Shown here one piece after another: positions 1 to 8,313 of a DNA stretch of 64,000 bases (the first letter of the stretch is position 1; every line of letters starts with the position of its first letter). Both the position numbers and the translations under genes were made by a program. Origin of the DNA: Paenibacillus dakarensis (lineage in GTDB: Bacteria > Bacillota > Bacilli > Paenibacillales > Paenibacillaceae); contig NZ_CDSE01000084.1 of assembly GCF_001373415.1 (NCBI RefSeq), forward strand, positions 62,001 to 126,000, given 5' to 3'. The notes under the pieces are model-generated. The model saw only the letters and a program-made list of their open reading frames with translations. It had not been told where the DNA came from and did not search any database.

Positions 1-2
1 AT

Positions 3-173
3 GTCGCTGATCCGAATTTATCTAAAGAAGTAAATGAAATGTATAAACAAAAAAAGGTACTCAGATCACTTTGGTATAAAGAGGACTTAAACCTGAAGCG
101 GATGCTAAGAATTGCTCGATATAACTACGGACATATCAAAAATTTCCGGAATTATTATTTTAAAAAGCAATAA
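3..173 (+). CDS. C-terminal end of an unrecognised protein (partial)
   Basis: An open frame enters from the left edge and stops at TAA 171-173, giving 56 residues rich in Lys, Arg, Asn and Tyr (for example KVLRSLWYKEDLNLKRMLRI). I do not recognise the family from this tail. A clear intrinsic terminator follows about 15 bases later, which supports this being the true 3' end of a gene. The start lies outside the window. Confidence 0.55.
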   Translation, partial: VADPNLSKEVNEMYKQKKVLRSLWYKEDLNLKRMLRIARYNYGHIKNFRNYYFKKQ

Positions 174-186
174 GTGGACCTTAATC

Positions 187-229
187 AAAATGAGTTCGGT
201 GAATGTACCGGACTCATTTTTTTATTTTT
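187..229 (+). terminator. Intrinsic terminator after the partial left-edge gene
   Basis: Hairpin TGAGTTCGGT / ACCGGACTCA with a 6-base loop followed by a T-rich run. The next 180 bases up to position 411 are AT-rich and show no other gene. Confidence 0.75.
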
Positions 230-410
230 GCAATGTTATTGACTGCGGCTAATAAAGATTGATTAGAGGCCAATTTCATTAAACTAACCGGCAGGTTTGT
301 ATGAATTAGTATGTAACTAATCCTTAGTTTTTTCCGTTATTTAAATAAGCGTATAAATGGATTTAGCTAACCGGTTTATTTGAAAAGTAATGGAGGTTGG
401 GTGATTACGT

Positions 411-728
411 ATGCAAAAGATAAAAATGGAGTGTATGAGATTACTTGAATTTATAACTTTTTTTATATCTGGCTTTTTATTTACTTATTACATACTAAGC
501 AGTATGTATAAAGATGTTGGTATTGACGTTTTGGGCAACATTTGGGTGAATTGGTTCGGAGTGTCCTATTTCTTATTTGCACTTTATACAATCATTGCTG
601 GACTACTTATTAAGAAAAATACTATTTATTTTACTCAACGTCTTCAATCTAAAACCTTTTGGTTTCTTTTTGTGATTTCAATTTATACTATATTTATTCC
701 TTTTATAATCGGGGAAAACCCTTTTTAA
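411..728 (+). CDS. Small integral membrane protein, function unknown
   Basis: The 105-residue product has three predicted hydrophobic segments (about residues 11-30, 50-66 and 83-100) and no recognisable catalytic motif. GGAGG lies about 14 bases before the ATG at 411, which is a long spacing, so the ATG at 426 could be an alternative start. It is followed closely by a decayed secreted-protein gene on the same strand, and the two may once have formed an operon. Function cannot be assigned from sequence. Confidence 0.5.
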   Translation: MQKIKMECMRLLEFITFFISGFLFTYYILSSMYKDVGIDVLGNIWVNWFGVSYFLFALYTIIAGLLIKKNTIYFTQRLQSKTFWFLFVISIYTIFIPFIIGENPF

Positions 729-791
729 ACCAGGTATCAGCATCCGGTAACGAATTAAAACAAGAAGTTATCGTCAAAAAGGGGGAACCGG

Positions 792-1225
792 ATAAAAAAA
801 TTCATTTTTTTAATAGTTTGTGCTGCATTGGCTTTCACTGTTTATAGCAGCCTTGAACTATTGGTAGTGGCAGAAGGATCCTCTGTAACATCTCGATTTG
901 TCGAAACTGACTAATAATAGATCCTAAAGATTTGAAAGAATTAGTTACACACTCGACATTAATTGTCAGAGGTAAGCTACACCATTACGGTGTGGAAGAT
1001 GAAATAAGCTTCCGCTCAGAATTAAGCACGGGTCATGAACTAATCTTTCACTTGGTTTTCAACAAGACAACCGGTAAGTATACTGACGTACATCCTACCG
1101 CAAGTTATCTAAAAGTTAATGCGGATAATAAGGTGGAATCGATGTTCAACAGCACAAAAGAATTTTTGACCTTGAAAGATGAATCTTATGATGAAATAAA
1201 GAAAAAAATCCAGGTTATCAAATAA
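792..1225 (+). pseudogene. Decayed secreted/anchored protein gene
   Basis: Joining two frames gives a signal-peptide-like stretch (KKFIFLIVCAALAFTVY) and, after two stop codons near 911-916, a second frame with LVTHSTLIVRGKL that continues to TAA at 1225. A good Shine-Dalgarno run (AAGGGGG) precedes ATA at 792-794, where an ATG would be expected, so the start codon itself seems to be mutated. The STLIVRGKL segment resembles SSPVVVIGKI in the anchored protein at 3293-3880, so this may be a dead paralogue. An open frame of 97 codons survives from 932 but has no convincing ribosome site. Confidence 0.5.
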
Positions 1226-1365
1226 ATATGAAAGAAGATAGAAAGACATCACGCTCAATTAAAATTTTTTTGGGGTTGATTGAACGAGTTAAACAATCAT
1301 AGACATATGTACAAAATACGAGTTTTGTGTAAAAGTAATAAAGAAAACCACACAACAGCACGGTT

Positions 1366-2436
1366 TTAACGATCCATATTATTAACTGCCTTTCTCATTT
1401 CTTCATCCGTTAAGTGTGTATAAATCATTGTCGTTTGTATCGATGAATGCCCCAATTGATTCTTTAATCGTGGTACATCGTTATTCTCCTGATGGTATCG
1501 TGTTGCAAACGAGTGTCTTAAGGAATGCACCGTCAACGCCGGCTTACCAAAAGCTGCAGCGTATTTTTCAATCAACTTTTCAATCGATCTTGGTGTTAAT
1601 CTCCGGTTTTTTCCTTTTCGGCCGATTGGCGCTGCTATAAATAAGTAATTTTCGGATTTTTCCGCTTTATAACGCGTTTCTCTGATCTTCAGGTAATTCT
1701 CCAGATCAACCGATGCTTGTTGACTAAAATACACATATTGCTCTTTATTGCCTTTACGCAGTACACGAACTAAACCTTTATTCATATCCAAATCCTCAAC
1801 GTTGATTCCTGCCACTTCAGACAATCGGAGTCCGGACCCCAGGATCAAGGATACAATCGCTGTATCCCGCTCACGATTAAACTCATGGAAACGATATATT
1901 CTAGTATTGGATTTATTCTGCACACCGTAATCATAAGCGACAAATTGCCGGAATAACTCAAAATCGTCTTCACGGAGTATTTTGCCTTCAATGCGGTTAG
2001 CGATCGTTTCCTGGGTTTCTTTTACGGTATTGAATTCGATTTTGGCCATTACATTACGCTGGATATATGGCTTTAGATCTGAAGTTTCCGCTTTATTTTG
2101 CAAATAATCAAACAATGACTTCAACGCAGACAGCTTACGGTTAATCGTGTATTTGGTGTTGCCCAGCTGATACTCCAGAAACGATAAAAAGTTCTCAACC
2201 TCACGAACCGTTAAGCTTTCTAATGTGGCTAATGAAATATCTTTACGTGTTGCAGCTGCAAGCTTATCAGAAACAAGCCAATCAAAAAAGATTATGTAAT
2301 CGTGACAATAATTCAGGAGCGTTGTATGCGACAATTTACGTTTGCGGCTATCTATGTATTCAGTTACGTACCATGGTAACTCGGTTAGTTTATCGTCAAT
2401 TCGTTTCATGTAATGTGATTTCGTGCTTTTATCCAT
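1366..2436 (-). CDS. xerS: Tyrosine recombinase XerS
   Basis: The 356-residue protein matches the single-subunit Gram-positive recombinase XerS in length and layout. It has an N-terminal SAM-like core-binding domain (about 15-125) and a C-terminal catalytic domain with Arg in GSGLRLSEVAG, a Lys in the beta hairpin (VLRKGNK), HSLRHSFATR, LGHSSIQTT and the catalytic Tyr in MIYTH. XerS acts on dif sites to resolve chromosome dimers. An AAGGAGG site lies 9 bases before the ATG and a promoter lies just upstream. It sits next to a region of cassette-like repeats, which raises the question of whether it or another recombinase acts on them; nothing in the sequence proves that. Confidence 0.88.
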   Translation of the reverse strand: MDKSTKSHYMKRIDDKLTELPWYVTEYIDSRKRKLSHTTLLNYCHDYIIFFDWLVSDKLAAATRKDISLATLESLTVREVENFLSFLEYQLGNTKYTINRKLSALKSLFDYLQNKAETSDLKPYIQRNVMAKIEFNTVKETQETIANRIEGKILREDDFELFRQFVAYDYGVQNKSNTRIYRFHEFNRERDTAIVSLILGSGLRLSEVAGINVEDLDMNKGLVRVLRKGNKEQYVYFSQQASVDLENYLKIRETRYKAEKSENYLFIAAPIGRKGKNRRLTPRSIEKLIEKYAAAFGKPALTVHSLRHSFATRYHQENNDVPRLKNQLGHSSIQTTMIYTHLTDEEMRKAVNNMDR

Positions 2437-2460
2437 AACCAGTCGCCTCCTTATGTTACT

Positions 2461-2490
2461 ATGATAATATATCCATTAATTATTCGTCAA
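2461..2490 (-). promoter_or_regulatory. Sigma-A-type promoter of xerS
   Basis: On the minus strand TTGACG (2485-2490), an 18-base spacer and TATCAT (2461-2466) stand just before AAGGAGG and the xerS start codon. Confidence 0.6.
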
Positions 2491-2499
2491 ATTATTATT

Positions 2500-2780
2500 T
2501 TACGTAATAATGAACTTGCGCAAGACTTCCCATCAGTCGGTGCTTCAACGCCAAAACTACCCTACTATATATATACTGTCATATTCCATAATCCGTGAGA
2601 AAACGAAACCTGCAAACCCGCATGGCTTCGTTACTGTTGTTCCACAATCCATTAGAAGACATTTCGTGTATCGACCTGAAAATAGTCTTTATTCCGGAAT
2701 TCATTAGAAAAAATTCAATGCACTCGTTAATTAAGTATTCACCAGAAGTATATTTATGCACCTTCAGTATCCCTTAAGAT
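2500..2780. other. Gene-free stretch between xerS and an IS3 remnant
   Basis: Only short frames without ribosome sites are present on both strands. I see no conserved motif, RNA gene or complete repeat here. Confidence 0.4.
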
Positions 2781-2970
2781 TCAATTCAATCTTACAATAA
2801 AAAAGCATTTGACTTTGGAAAACAGACCCATTTCCATTGCGTATTCACTCTCTGATACTAAATCAGGGTTATACCCTCGAACTATCGCCAACTTTATCTC
2901 ATTAGTATATTTAGTCATAAAAACTGCACCTCCAATTGTTAGAGTGTTTCTAACAATCGGGGTGCACTTC
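2781..2970 (-). mobile_element. Remnant of an IS3/IS150-type insertion sequence (left end and start of orfA)
   Basis: On the minus strand a GGAGGTG site 8 bases before an ATG at 2918 opens a 45-residue frame beginning MTKYTNEIKLAIVRGY, like the helix-turn-helix N-terminus of IS150-group OrfA, and then degenerates. Just upstream is a perfect inverted repeat ATTGTTAGA-gtgtt-TCTAACAAT (2935-2957) next to GTGCACCCC, the usual arrangement at the left end of this IS group. The rest of the element is missing here. Confidence 0.6.
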
Positions 2971-3158
2971 AAATCAGCGACTTCTAATGTTACTATCTTT
3001 TTTACACACAACAGGTTATGCTGCTGTACCTGTTCCAGTTCCCTTCAGATTCCGCCTTACGGTAGACACCATTGCTATTGGCTAATACTAGGCGCTTGTC
3101 AGCCACAACTTCCGGAGTTTTACCGTATAAATGACCCCCCTGCTGGGCGTACCGCAAC

Positions 3159-3188
3159 AAAAACCCGTACTAATTAGTACGGGTTTTT
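3159..3188. terminator. Perfect 30-bp palindromic bidirectional terminator
   Basis: AAAAACCCGTACTAA is followed at once by its exact reverse complement, giving A- and T-runs on both strands. It lies downstream of the matrixin/partner operon on the minus strand. A short minus-strand reading frame around 3000-3150 is interrupted and unrecognised. Confidence 0.8.
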
Positions 3189-3292
3189 AATTACCAATTA
3201 ATTTAATGGGAGTGATAGATACATTATTGTAACTGCATATCTACCTGCACATAATCATATTTTTGCTCTTTTGGATAAGTTTAATATACGAA

Positions 3293-3880
3293 TCACTCTT
3301 TAAATTTTTGGATGATATCTGCTTCAGTCAAATTCACTTCCTGAAATTCAGCTTTGATTTTCTCATTATTTGTAATAGCAACAACCATATTGTCTCTCAG
3401 TTGAAAAATAAATGGTTCAATCATACCAAAGTAACTTGAAGGACTTGATGGTGAAGGAGCTAATGTGAAGATATATTCTTCATTATTTGTTAATGAAGCT
3501 TGAAGAGGAGCAGATACCCCTTTGTAGTCTCCACCAGGAACAGCTACTTTAATCTTGCTATTCACTTCCACGTTACCCTTTAAAACCTGCACCACCTCCA
3601 CATCGTAATCGGTTCCTGGGACACTAACGGTATTGTCTTCTTTTGTCGGATCTACCGAATCTCGTCTAAGGTTACGTGTCGTTCCAGAATCACTAATAAT
3701 CTTGCCAATAACTACAACCGGTGAAGATTCAAATGCTAGATCTATGTTATTAGTCGTAGCTTCCTTTACCGCACCATGCGACGATTCGTTAATTTCCGTA
3801 TAAAAAAAGAAAAGCAGAGTAGCAAAAGTAAAAGCGCCCAAAATCGTTATTAAGTAGCTTTTAACTTTATTAGCCATCAC
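3293..3880 (-). CDS. Membrane-anchored extracellular protein, partner of the matrixin
   Basis: The 195-residue product starts with a single hydrophobic anchor (about residues 8-27) and continues as a soluble extracytoplasmic domain without Cys pairs or a known catalytic motif. It is 21 bases downstream of the matrixin gene on the same strand and is probably cotranscribed with it. A likely role is in the biology of that protease (inhibitor, substrate or delivery), but this is inferred only from the pairing. The segment SSPVVVIGKI resembles the decayed gene at 792-1225. Confidence 0.6.
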   Translation of the reverse strand: MMANKVKSYLITILGAFTFATLLFFFYTEINESSHGAVKEATTNNIDLAFESSPVVVIGKIISDSGTTRNLRRDSVDPTKEDNTVSVPGTDYDVEVVQVLKGNVEVNSKIKVAVPGGDYKGVSAPLQASLTNNEEYIFTLAPSPSSPSSYFGMIEPFIFQLRDNMVVAITNNEKIKAEFQEVNLTEADIIQKFKE

Positions 3881-3901
3881 ATTCCCTCCCTAGATATCGA
3901 C

Positions 3902-4459
3902 TCAAGGATACATTGCATTAATACCATTTATGTCATCTTTTAGTGGGATAGTATCGGTGTAAAGACCATATGCGCTCATAACCGTTGGTGGAACTGTTGA
4001 GTGCCCGAGACCAATAAAGTGTCCAATTTCATGCAACGCCGTATTAATTTGAAGATTTGTTTTATTTTTAGATCCTGAATAATTATAAAACCAAAGATTA
4101 TTTAAACCAGCATTACCGCTGCTGGCTTCGGAGGTAAAAGGCTTACAATACAAGAAAGCTCTTCCCATATTGCTTCCTTCCTCGTTATAAATCCCAAAAA
4201 CATTTGCTGTGGTTAAAGTATAGTCATGTGACAGACCAATTTTGGTTGGTGTATCGTTCCATCCGACTACGGCACGGGCAAATATGTTTTTGTAATCACT
4301 TGGTGTATCCCCAATAAACTTGTATTCTATGTTACCAGGAGATTTCCATGTTCCACACATGTTGTTTTCGTTGTTGTAAGCAAGAGCATAAGAACTAAAC
4401 GTAAAAGATAAAACGATCATAAAAACTAAGATATGCATTAATTTTGTTTTAGATTTCAC
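3902..4459 (-). CDS. Secreted matrixin-like zinc metalloprotease
   Basis: The 185-residue precursor has a Sec signal peptide (about residues 8-27, cleavage near ALAY) and the zinc-binding signature HEIGHFIGLGHS near residue 143, that is HExxHxxGxxH with the metzincin extension. It is followed by VMSAYG, which corresponds to the Met-turn, and the typical family ending DINGINAMYP. Peptidase family M10A members of this size act outside the cell. The start is supported by GGAGGAAATT before the ATG. It heads a two-gene minus-strand operon with the anchored protein downstream. The natural substrate is unknown. Confidence 0.85.
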   Translation of the reverse strand: MKSKTKLMHILVFMIVLSFTFSSYALAYNNENNMCGTWKSPGNIEYKFIGDTPSDYKNIFARAVVGWNDTPTKIGLSHDYTLTTANVFGIYNEEGSNMGRAFLYCKPFTSEASSGNAGLNNLWFYNYSGSKNKTNLQINTALHEIGHFIGLGHSTVPPTVMSAYGLYTDTIPLKDDINGINAMYP

Positions 4460-4799
4460 AATAATTTCCTCCTATCTTTTTTCATTGTGTATCTTACTAT
4501 ACTCCTCCTATTCCTCCTTTCCTTGGGTAGTTACTTAAACATCTGCAAATTATTTATAGAAAATAGATGATGACCAAAACCTGTATGTTTTTCGATTTTT
4601 CCCATAATTAATCCGCTTACTTTAGAAACACTTTAATTCAGAAAAAGTTACAGGATAAAATAAAAAACAGGGATATTTTCTGGCCGCAATTACAACTTGC
4701 ATGAAATTTTACATTGAAGTTTGTTAAAGTTTAGACACTAATTGAGCAACTTCTTCAAACGTTCATTTCTCTCCACTGCCGTCCAGAAATTCTCCTTGA
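4460..4799. other. Intergenic region upstream of the matrixin gene
   Basis: AT-rich sequence without a supported gene. It should contain the matrixin promoter. Its left half, up to the fam2 repeat, shows no clear motif. Confidence 0.35.
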
Positions 4800-4880
4800 C
4801 TCGGGACACGAACTTGTACCGATAACATAAAAAGCCGCTAATAGCGACTTTCAATGTGACCATGTTCTTGTCCCCCGACA
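4800..4880 (+). repeat. Fam2 repeat copy 1 (right part)
   Basis: Contains the GGGACACGAACTTGTACCG arm, the GCCGCTAATAGCGAC hairpin and the terminal CCATGTTCTTGTCCCCCGACA-type end split over 4861-4880. The left direct repeat is missing. It lies 35 bases beyond the stop of the minus-strand VanZ gene, so its T-rich minus-strand hairpin can serve as that gene's terminator. Confidence 0.8.
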
Positions 4881-4915
4881 CTTGTTTAATCCGCGTCGCA
4901 ACTTCTCGCGATCAG

Positions 4916-5614
4916 CTAAGAAAAGTAGTTAATTTTTTGTCGGGTAAACGTCTTGAATTTTTTCATAAACATCTTTTTATAAATCATAAAAAACAAAACT
5001 CCAATCACACCACCAGTTGTATTCAATATGAGATCATCAATATCTACAGCATGTGGCCCTTCATACCCATACTCATAGCCCGAAACACTATAATTCACAA
5101 AAAATTGAAATATTTCTATGAACAGCGATGTTAGAAAAGTGACTAAAATCACTTTATACTTTTTACCTATAACCCCCAGTGAAAGTAAAGCGAATGCTAG
5201 TGGTGATAACAACAATAGATTTCCTAAAGTCTGCAAGATAGTTACAGGCACCGCTATTACGAATAAATCACTGAAAATGGTTTTAAAGGGAATTAAGTTA
5301 ATTTGGTCTACATGCACAAAATGGTTTCCTAAATATTTTTGCGTAAAATAATAAGGAATATAGACAGAGGTTACTAACGAATGTAAAACGTATAAATAAA
5401 GCACTAAAAAAAATGAAATAAACTGCTCAATCCTATTGGTTACGGTCGATTTACTAATCAACCAAATCGATAATAACAAGATCAAGCCAAAATTCACAAT
5501 CAAATTCACATAATCTAAGAACCTTACACCTTCAAATAAGACTGTTCTGCATGTATAAATAAAATAAAGAAGAGATGCTGCAAGCAAGCTGTACCATTTA
5601 TTAATATTCAGCAT
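4916..5614 (-). CDS. VanZ-family membrane protein
   Basis: The 232-residue protein has six to seven hydrophobic segments and the VanZ hallmarks: INLIPFKT (about 104), GNLLLLSPLAFAL (about 131), IEIFQ (about 165) and VDIDDLILNTTGGVIG near the C-terminus. VanZ proteins are associated with teicoplanin tolerance in vanA clusters and with cell-surface or immunity roles elsewhere. No glycopeptide-resistance genes are nearby, so the role here is open. It lies between two fam2 repeats. Confidence 0.85.
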   Translation of the reverse strand: MLNINKWYSLLAASLLYFIYTCRTVLFEGVRFLDYVNLIVNFGLILLLSIWLISKSTVTNRIEQFISFFLVLYLYVLHSLVTSVYIPYYFTQKYLGNHFVHVDQINLIPFKTIFSDLFVIAVPVTILQTLGNLLLLSPLAFALLSLGVIGKKYKVILVTFLTSLFIEIFQFFVNYSVSGYEYGYEGPHAVDIDDLILNTTGGVIGVLFFMIYKKMFMKKFKTFTRQKINYFS

Positions 5615-5692
5615 GTTTTCTAACCCCTTTTCAAATTTGGACTCGTCATCTCATGTAAAAACGATTTGTTGACATTGAAAGTTTCGATTTTG

Positions 5693-5840
5693 TCTAATCG
5701 GTAATCGGAACATGTTCTTGTCCTTTTCGGCAATCGGTACAAGTTCTTGTCTTTGGCCTTGGACAAGAACTTGTACCGATAAAATAAAAAAAAGCCGCTA
5801 ATAGCGACTTTCAATGGGACCATGTTCTTGTCCCTCGACA
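5693..5840 (+). repeat. Fam2 repeat copy 2 (complete)
   Basis: Complete copy: TCTAATCGGTAATCGG left flank, direct repeat CATGTTCTTGTCC, 20-bp inverted pair CGGTACAAGTTCTTGTC / GACAAGAACTTGTACCG, hairpin GCCGCTAATAGCGAC, second direct repeat and CGACA end. Its right end is read as the last codons of the chimeric argG remnant on the minus strand. Confidence 0.9.
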
Positions 5841-6736
5841 ATTATTATTATCACCTACCCCAAAGTTGAAATAATTTGCGCAACTTAATCCCCCTTGATG
5901 TATCGAGGTTCCATCAAACGACTCAATGATTGATCGGGAAGAGCACGTTTTAATGAATCCAACAGAAGCACTATGGTCGAATTGATCTCCTGTTTCATAT
6001 GTAGCTAAACTAGGATTAAATAGAGAAAAGTCAGATTTACGTCCAACAATATCAAAACCGCCTGCATATAGCTTGATTCGAACTGTCCCAGAAACAAAAC
6101 GTTGGGTTGATTCAATATAAGCTAGTAAGTCTTGATGGTAAGCAGAAAACCACAGACCATTGTAAACCATATCTGAGTATTCCCGTGAAATAAAGGACTT
6201 TAATCGAGACTGTTCTTTTGACAGAGTTAAAGATTCCAAGGCTGCATGGAAGCATGTAGGAGTACTGCAGCCGGAGCCTCGTAAATTTCTCTCGTTTTTA
6301 TTCCAACTAATCGATTTTCTACGTGATCAATGCGTCCGACCCCGTAACTTCCCCCAAGTTCGTTTAAATTCTCTATGAGCTGAACCAGATCAATGCGCTC
6401 ATTATTTAGAGATACTGGCCTACCCGCCTCAAAAGAAATTTCTATGTATGTTGCTTTACTTGGACATTCTTCTGGTGATAAAGTCCATTCGAATGCTTCT
6501 CTTGGAGGCTCAACCCAAGGATCTTCAAGCGCACCAGCTTCAACACTTCTTCCCCATAAGTTCGGATCAACACTGAAAAGACTTTTACTATGAGTCACTT
6601 CTATAATTTTAAAAAGACCTGGAGTACAGCCAAAATGAGTGATCTTTTCACCAATTAATAAATCAACAAAGGTTTTAGGCTTCATTAGGGTTTGTGTTTG
6701 AATGATTAATGTTCCACCCGATAACAAGGTGTACAT
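5811..6736 (-). pseudogene. argG: Chimeric remnant: AMP-binding fragment joined to argininosuccinate synthase, frameshifted
   Basis: From about 6735 the minus strand encodes [21 protein letters not shown], typical of the acyl/aminoacyl-adenylating superfamily. Without a stop it switches to argininosuccinate synthase at [20 protein letters not shown] and continues through the ArgG C-terminal domain (TGTVRIKLYAGGF, DIVGRKSDFSLF, DQFDHSASVGFIK). A single-base deletion near 6240 shifts the frame. The ATP-binding N-terminal half of ArgG is absent, so it cannot be active. The last codons (CRGTRTWSH, TGA) come from the fam2 repeat. The upstream edge abuts an IS200 TnpA fragment, so at least three sequences were fused by deletions. 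Confidence 0.85.
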
Positions 6737-6919
6737 GATCTGGCATCATGTGACCTTCTATGATCTCCACTCCCTTGTATTTAACCGCTTGAATATTTCG
6801 ATTAAGTCTTTCCTCACTTGATTATAGATCTCTTTCCGTCTATACTTCGGGGTGAACACGATGTGGTATTTGCACATCCATTTCGTGTGGGCTAGACTAT
6901 AGCTCTTGTTTGCCATCAT
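6729..6919 (-). pseudogene. tnpA: Truncated IS200/IS605-type TnpA transposase
   Basis: The frame MANKSYSLAHTKWMCKYHIV followed by FTPKYRRKEIY is the TnpA N-terminus. After a frameshift near 6770 the sequence continues as [14 protein letters not shown], which contains the HUH nuclease motif, and then breaks at 6729 into unrelated sequence. The catalytic Tyr region is missing, so it is inactive. Confidence 0.85.
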
Positions 6920-6976
6920 TATTGAGCCTGAACATCTCAATTTTATGGGAATGGTCTTGTTGGTCAAACCCTTCCT

Positions 6977-6995
6977 CCACCCGCATAGCGGGTGG
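6977..6995. repeat. IS200-type subterminal hairpin
   Basis: CCACCCGC-ata-GCGGGTGG followed by T-run, upstream of the tnpA start. This is the hairpin commonly found at the left end of IS200-group elements, where it limits expression of the transposase. Confidence 0.7.
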
Positions 6996-7043
6996 TTTTT
7001 TGTTTCGCGCGTTTCACGCACTAACTGGCTGAAGCCGTAACAA

Positions 7044-7082
7044 AAACAGCCGATCCCGTTAATCGGCTGTTTCTCGTTTTTA
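7044..7082 (+). terminator. Intrinsic terminator followed by the CCGTTTAG-type repeat end
   Basis: AAACAGCCGAT-cccgtt-AATCGGCTGTTT with a T-rich tail. It is directly followed by ATTGAACTACCGTTTAG, a variant of the ATTGAACTATCCTGCCCGTTAGC motif seen repeatedly in this window. Confidence 0.75.
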
Positions 7083-7438
7083 TTGAACTACCGTTTAGTT
7101 TTTTATGAAAAATTGGATAGTATCGTAATACTCCTAGGTACCGTACTCAATAATAAATCTTCTTTGGGTGCTCCTTTAAAAGATTTTCTCCACGTTTTCT
7201 TAGTTCGTCGTGTTGATTCCGAGTGAGGCGATTAAAGATATACGCATGTTCAAGCTTTCTTGGGTCATTCTAGCCATCCTACTCGTTGCTTATTTAGCCA
7301 GTGAATTTATTCAGGTACCGGTAGTAGTTTGTTATCAATAAAAGTGATATAAGAAGATATGCTCTGTTATTGAATAGTATCTTATAATGCTTATGTAAAG
7401 GACAAGAACTTGTACTGATTGCCGGAATGGACTCGGTA
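7083..7438. other. Gene-poor stretch with a possible 31-residue membrane peptide and an inverted fam2 scrap
   Basis: A plus-strand frame ATG 7246 to TAA 7341 would encode a 31-residue hydrophobic peptide starting [18 protein letters not shown], with only a weak GAGTGAGGCG site too far upstream. At 7398-7427 a piece of fam2 (GGACAAGAACTTGTAC) is present in the opposite orientation to all other copies. Confidence 0.35.
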
Positions 7439-7909
7439 TTAACAATCAGTAAGTCGCTTCCTCATTAATGCATTTTCTAATTCTATTCCTCTTATTAGCA
7501 CTTTCTTACGTTCAACAATGTCAAAACCGAATTTTCTATAGAAATTCTGTGCAGTCAAACTGACGTGTGAGGTTAATTGTAAAAGTTTTTTTTCATTCGC
7601 TTCTTTTAGAATATGCTTCATCAGCAGCTTTCCAATGCCTTTACCGGAATGTCCACCACGCACAAAGAAATGATCTATATAACCAGTGTCTTGGAGGTCC
7701 GCATACCCCAATATTTTACTTCCATCGAGTAATACATATGGATTAATGCTTTTCATTCGATCTATCCATTCTTCTGAATTTATATGATCAGGAGCCCATG
7801 CTTCCAATTGCTGTGCACTATAATCATTTTTGGCATTCTCTCTGATTGATGAGACGAATATATCCATCAATTGAGACTCTTCTCCATACTGGTATTTTCT
7901 TATTTCCAT
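7439..7909 (-). CDS. GNAT-family N-acetyltransferase
   Basis: The 156-residue protein has the GNAT fold signatures: the acetyl-CoA loop as GGHSGKGIGKLLM (R/QxxGxG/A type) near residue 90, a preceding strand IDHFFV, and the C-terminal NFYRKFGF motif. It probably acetylates an amine or protein N-terminus with acetyl-CoA; the acceptor is unknown. I chose the ATG at 7909, 5 bases after GAGGTG, rather than the GTG at 7915. It stands alone on the minus strand. Confidence 0.85.
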   Translation of the reverse strand: MEIRKYQYGEESQLMDIFVSSIRENAKNDYSAQQLEAWAPDHINSEEWIDRMKSINPYVLLDGSKILGYADLQDTGYIDHFFVRGGHSGKGIGKLLMKHILKEANEKKLLQLTSHVSLTAQNFYRKFGFDIVERKKVLIRGIELENALMRKRLTDC

Positions 7910-7984
7910 TCTCACACCTCATTTATTTAGATATTTGTCCTAACCTACTGTGCAGGACTAATTTTTACTCCTTTTAATTTTATG

Positions 7985-8110
7985 ATTCATCATTACTCAG
8001 TAGTGGGCTGGTTTCCCCCTCGTCAAACCGTACGAGCTGTTTTCCCGCATATGGCTTTCCGATGTTCATCACCTTGCGCAGTAGAGCTCCCCCAAGCACT
8101 CCCTCGGTTC
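7985..8110 (-). mobile_element. Remnant of a group II intron (3' region)
   Basis: Read on the minus strand, AAGCCATATGCGGGAAAAC and CTCGTACGGTTTGACGAG followed by GGGGGAAACC match the conserved segment just after the maturase frame and before domain V of bacterial group II introns. No maturase frame is left. Positions 8111-8313 hold only a short unrecognised frame. Confidence 0.6.
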
Positions 8111-8313
8111 AGTCCTAAATGACCGAGAACCATTGCGAACTTTCTTGGATGCAGATTTCTTGTTCATATCTTCGAGATCTTTCCGACTCGTAACAAGCAA
8201 ATGTCTTATTGTCAGCAACGATACGGCAAGAACATCTGGTTCAATTTTTATCTTGGGACGCTTACCGATTGCAGTGACCAAAGCGATTTCTCCGTTAGGG
8301 GTGGTTAATTTTT

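Noticed and set aside
2461..2520. dif site upstream of xerS
   Set aside because: AT-rich imperfect palindromes are present, but I cannot match them to a dif consensus by eye.
4916..5614. Vancomycin/teicoplanin resistance locus based on the VanZ-like gene
   Set aside because: No vanHAX-type ligase, dehydrogenase or regulator genes nearby.
5620..5841. Minus-strand open frame of 73 codons across fam2 copy 2, and similar frames at 13749-13934 and 23240-23440
   Set aside because: They are readings of the repeat itself; no ribosome site and the same translation recurs at each copy.
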